64,000 nucleotides of DNA, from the NCBI GenBank assembly GCA_934525595.1, contig CAKSZJ010000010.1:35658-99657 (forward strand), written 5' to 3'. A program made the translations under genes and the position numbers. Of the stretch, positions 63,347-64,000 are shown one piece after another (the first letter of the stretch is position 1; the number at the start of each line of letters is the position of its first letter). The notes beneath the pieces were generated by a model that saw nothing but the letters and a program-made list of their open reading frames with translations, was not told the DNA's origin and ran no database searches. The DNA comes from an uncultured Chiayiivirga sp. Its GTDB lineage: Bacteria; Pseudomonadota; Gammaproteobacteria; Xanthomonadales; Xanthomonadaceae.

Positions 63347-63862
63347 ATGGCCGGCCACTGCATCCTTTCGCACGGACTTCACAGCAGCCCGAACGCAGTC
63401 AAAGTCTCGGCGCTGGCGCGGGTGGCCGAATCACTGGGCTGGAGCCACGAACGGCCGGACTATTCGCAGATCGACGCGGCATCGGACGTGCGCGACATTC
63501 CGCGGCGGCTGGAAAGGCTGCTGGAGAGCGCGCGCCGTGCGCCCGGGCCGCTGGTGCTGGCCGGCTCCAGCATGGGGGCCTACATCTCGGCGCTGGCGTC
63601 GCTCCAGGTGCGGCCGGCGGGGCTGTTCCTGATGGCACCGCCCGTCGCGCTGCCGGGCTATCCGCAGCGGCTGGATGCCGCGCGCGTGCCGACGCGGGTG
63701 ATCCACGGCTGGCACGACGAGCTGATCGCGGCGCGGGACGTGGTGGACTGGTGCGCCGAGCGCGCGGTGACGCTGCTGCTGCTCGATGACAACCACCGGC
63801 TCGAAGGCCACGTGGACGCCATCGCGGACGAGTTCGGGCGTTTTCTGGGGGCGTTGGCATGA
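63347..63862 (+). CDS. YqiA-like alpha/beta hydrolase
   Basis: 171 residues. Small esterase fold: SHGLHSSPNAVKVSALA at the oxyanion end, nucleophile Ser in VLAGSSMGAYISAL, acid Asp in IHGWHDELI, and His in LLDDNHRLEGH. Length and layout fit the YqiA/UPF0227 esterases. Cytoplasmic. Its stop overlaps the rlmL ATG (ATGA). Confidence 0.85.
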   Translation: MAGHCILSHGLHSSPNAVKVSALARVAESLGWSHERPDYSQIDAASDVRDIPRRLERLLESARRAPGPLVLAGSSMGAYISALASLQVRPAGLFLMAPPVALPGYPQRLDAARVPTRVIHGWHDELIAARDVVDWCAERAVTLLLLDDNHRLEGHVDAIADEFGRFLGALA

Positions 63863-64000
63863 GCGCGGCGCTGACCTTCTTCGCGCCCTGCGCCAAGGGC
63901 ATGGAATACCTGCTGGTGGAAGAGCTGCAGGCGCTGGGCGCGCAGGACGTGCGCGAGGCGCTGGCCGGCGTGCATTTTTCCGGTGCTCTGGAAGCCGGCT
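63859..64000 (+). CDS. rlmL: 23S rRNA (guanine-N2)-methyltransferase RlmL, 5' end only
   Basis: 47 residues visible. FFAPCAKGMEYLLVEELQALGA, then VREALAGVHFSGALEA, is the amino-terminal THUMP-domain start of RlmL (m2G2445). It starts in an ATGA overlap with the preceding gene. The rest is beyond the window. Confidence 0.88.
   Translation, partial: MSAALTFFAPCAKGMEYLLVEELQALGAQDVREALAGVHFSGALEAG

Overview
The window is a contiguous, gene-dense piece of a high-GC gammaproteobacterial chromosome. Gene content and order (purN-purM, DUF2066, perM, hda; rnr-rlmB; znuD under a Zur box; PBP1b with an LpoP-like lipoprotein; rpsTHX; GTAG-headed REP palindromes; secreted S8 proteases whose carboxyl end carries a GFE motif) point to the Lysobacterales/Xanthomonadales. 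This is an inference from family knowledge; no rRNA gene is present to confirm it. No tRNA, rRNA, CRISPR array, complete insertion sequence or intact prophage was seen.

Layout. 1-4.5 kb: purine synthesis (purM, partial purN) divergent from DUF2066-perM-hda. 4.5-10.5 kb: YbjN-like protein, alkyltransferase-like protein, rhomboid protease, RNase R, RlmB, glutathione peroxidase. 10.5-13.2 kb: a minus-strand operon of enoyl-CoA hydratase, a stump of RnfC, a shortened RnfD and endonuclease III. 13.4-20 kb: FKBP isomerase, CoA pyrophosphatase, a membrane-tethered Mrr-like protein, a PhaF-type phasin and parC. 20-28 kb: a large secreted S8 protease behind a CRP/Clp-like site, a lone pseudopilin, aidB, gltX. 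27.6-32.2 kb: zinc homeostasis (zur, a secreted zinc carboxypeptidase-like hydrolase, a His-rich ZnuD receptor, a MerC-like protein, and a 23-bp Zur box between the last two). 32.3-37.4 kb: rpsTHX, metK, coaE, class I aldolase, a glycosyltransferase and a DUF2461 protein. 37.4-50.3 kb: a second S8 protease, a GMC oxidoreductase with a Tat-type partner, a TPR-bearing Ser/Thr kinase and a 1517-residue three-part glycosyltransferase. 50.4-59.7 kb: PBP1b-LpoP, yoaA, tsaB, a dienelactone hydrolase, an ECF sigma factor fused to a membrane domain, a DUF2007 protein and tesB. 59.8-62.5 kb: an accessory pocket with a dead higBA pair, two visibly AT-richer secreted-protein genes, a phage-type repressor fragment and an inverted REP pair. 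62.5-64 kb: an AmpD-type amidase, an esterase and the start of rlmL.

How the parts relate. Most genes are housekeeping. The most unusual items are the Rnf remnant kept in a tight operon with nth; the secreted pair of a Cys-rich protein and a CGFS thioredoxin-fold protein inside the accessory pocket; the Zur-box-controlled znuD/merC pair; the ECF sigma factor with its own membrane anchor; and ParC with Leu at the quinolone-determining Ser position.

Starts: many genes use GTG or TTG (purM, the rnfC stump, the rnfD-like gene, coaE, the aldolase, tsaB, tesB, the kinase, both large minus-strand envelope genes). These were chosen from Shine-Dalgarno spacing, stop/start overlaps and family length. 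Long antisense open frames are a by-product of high GC and were discarded.
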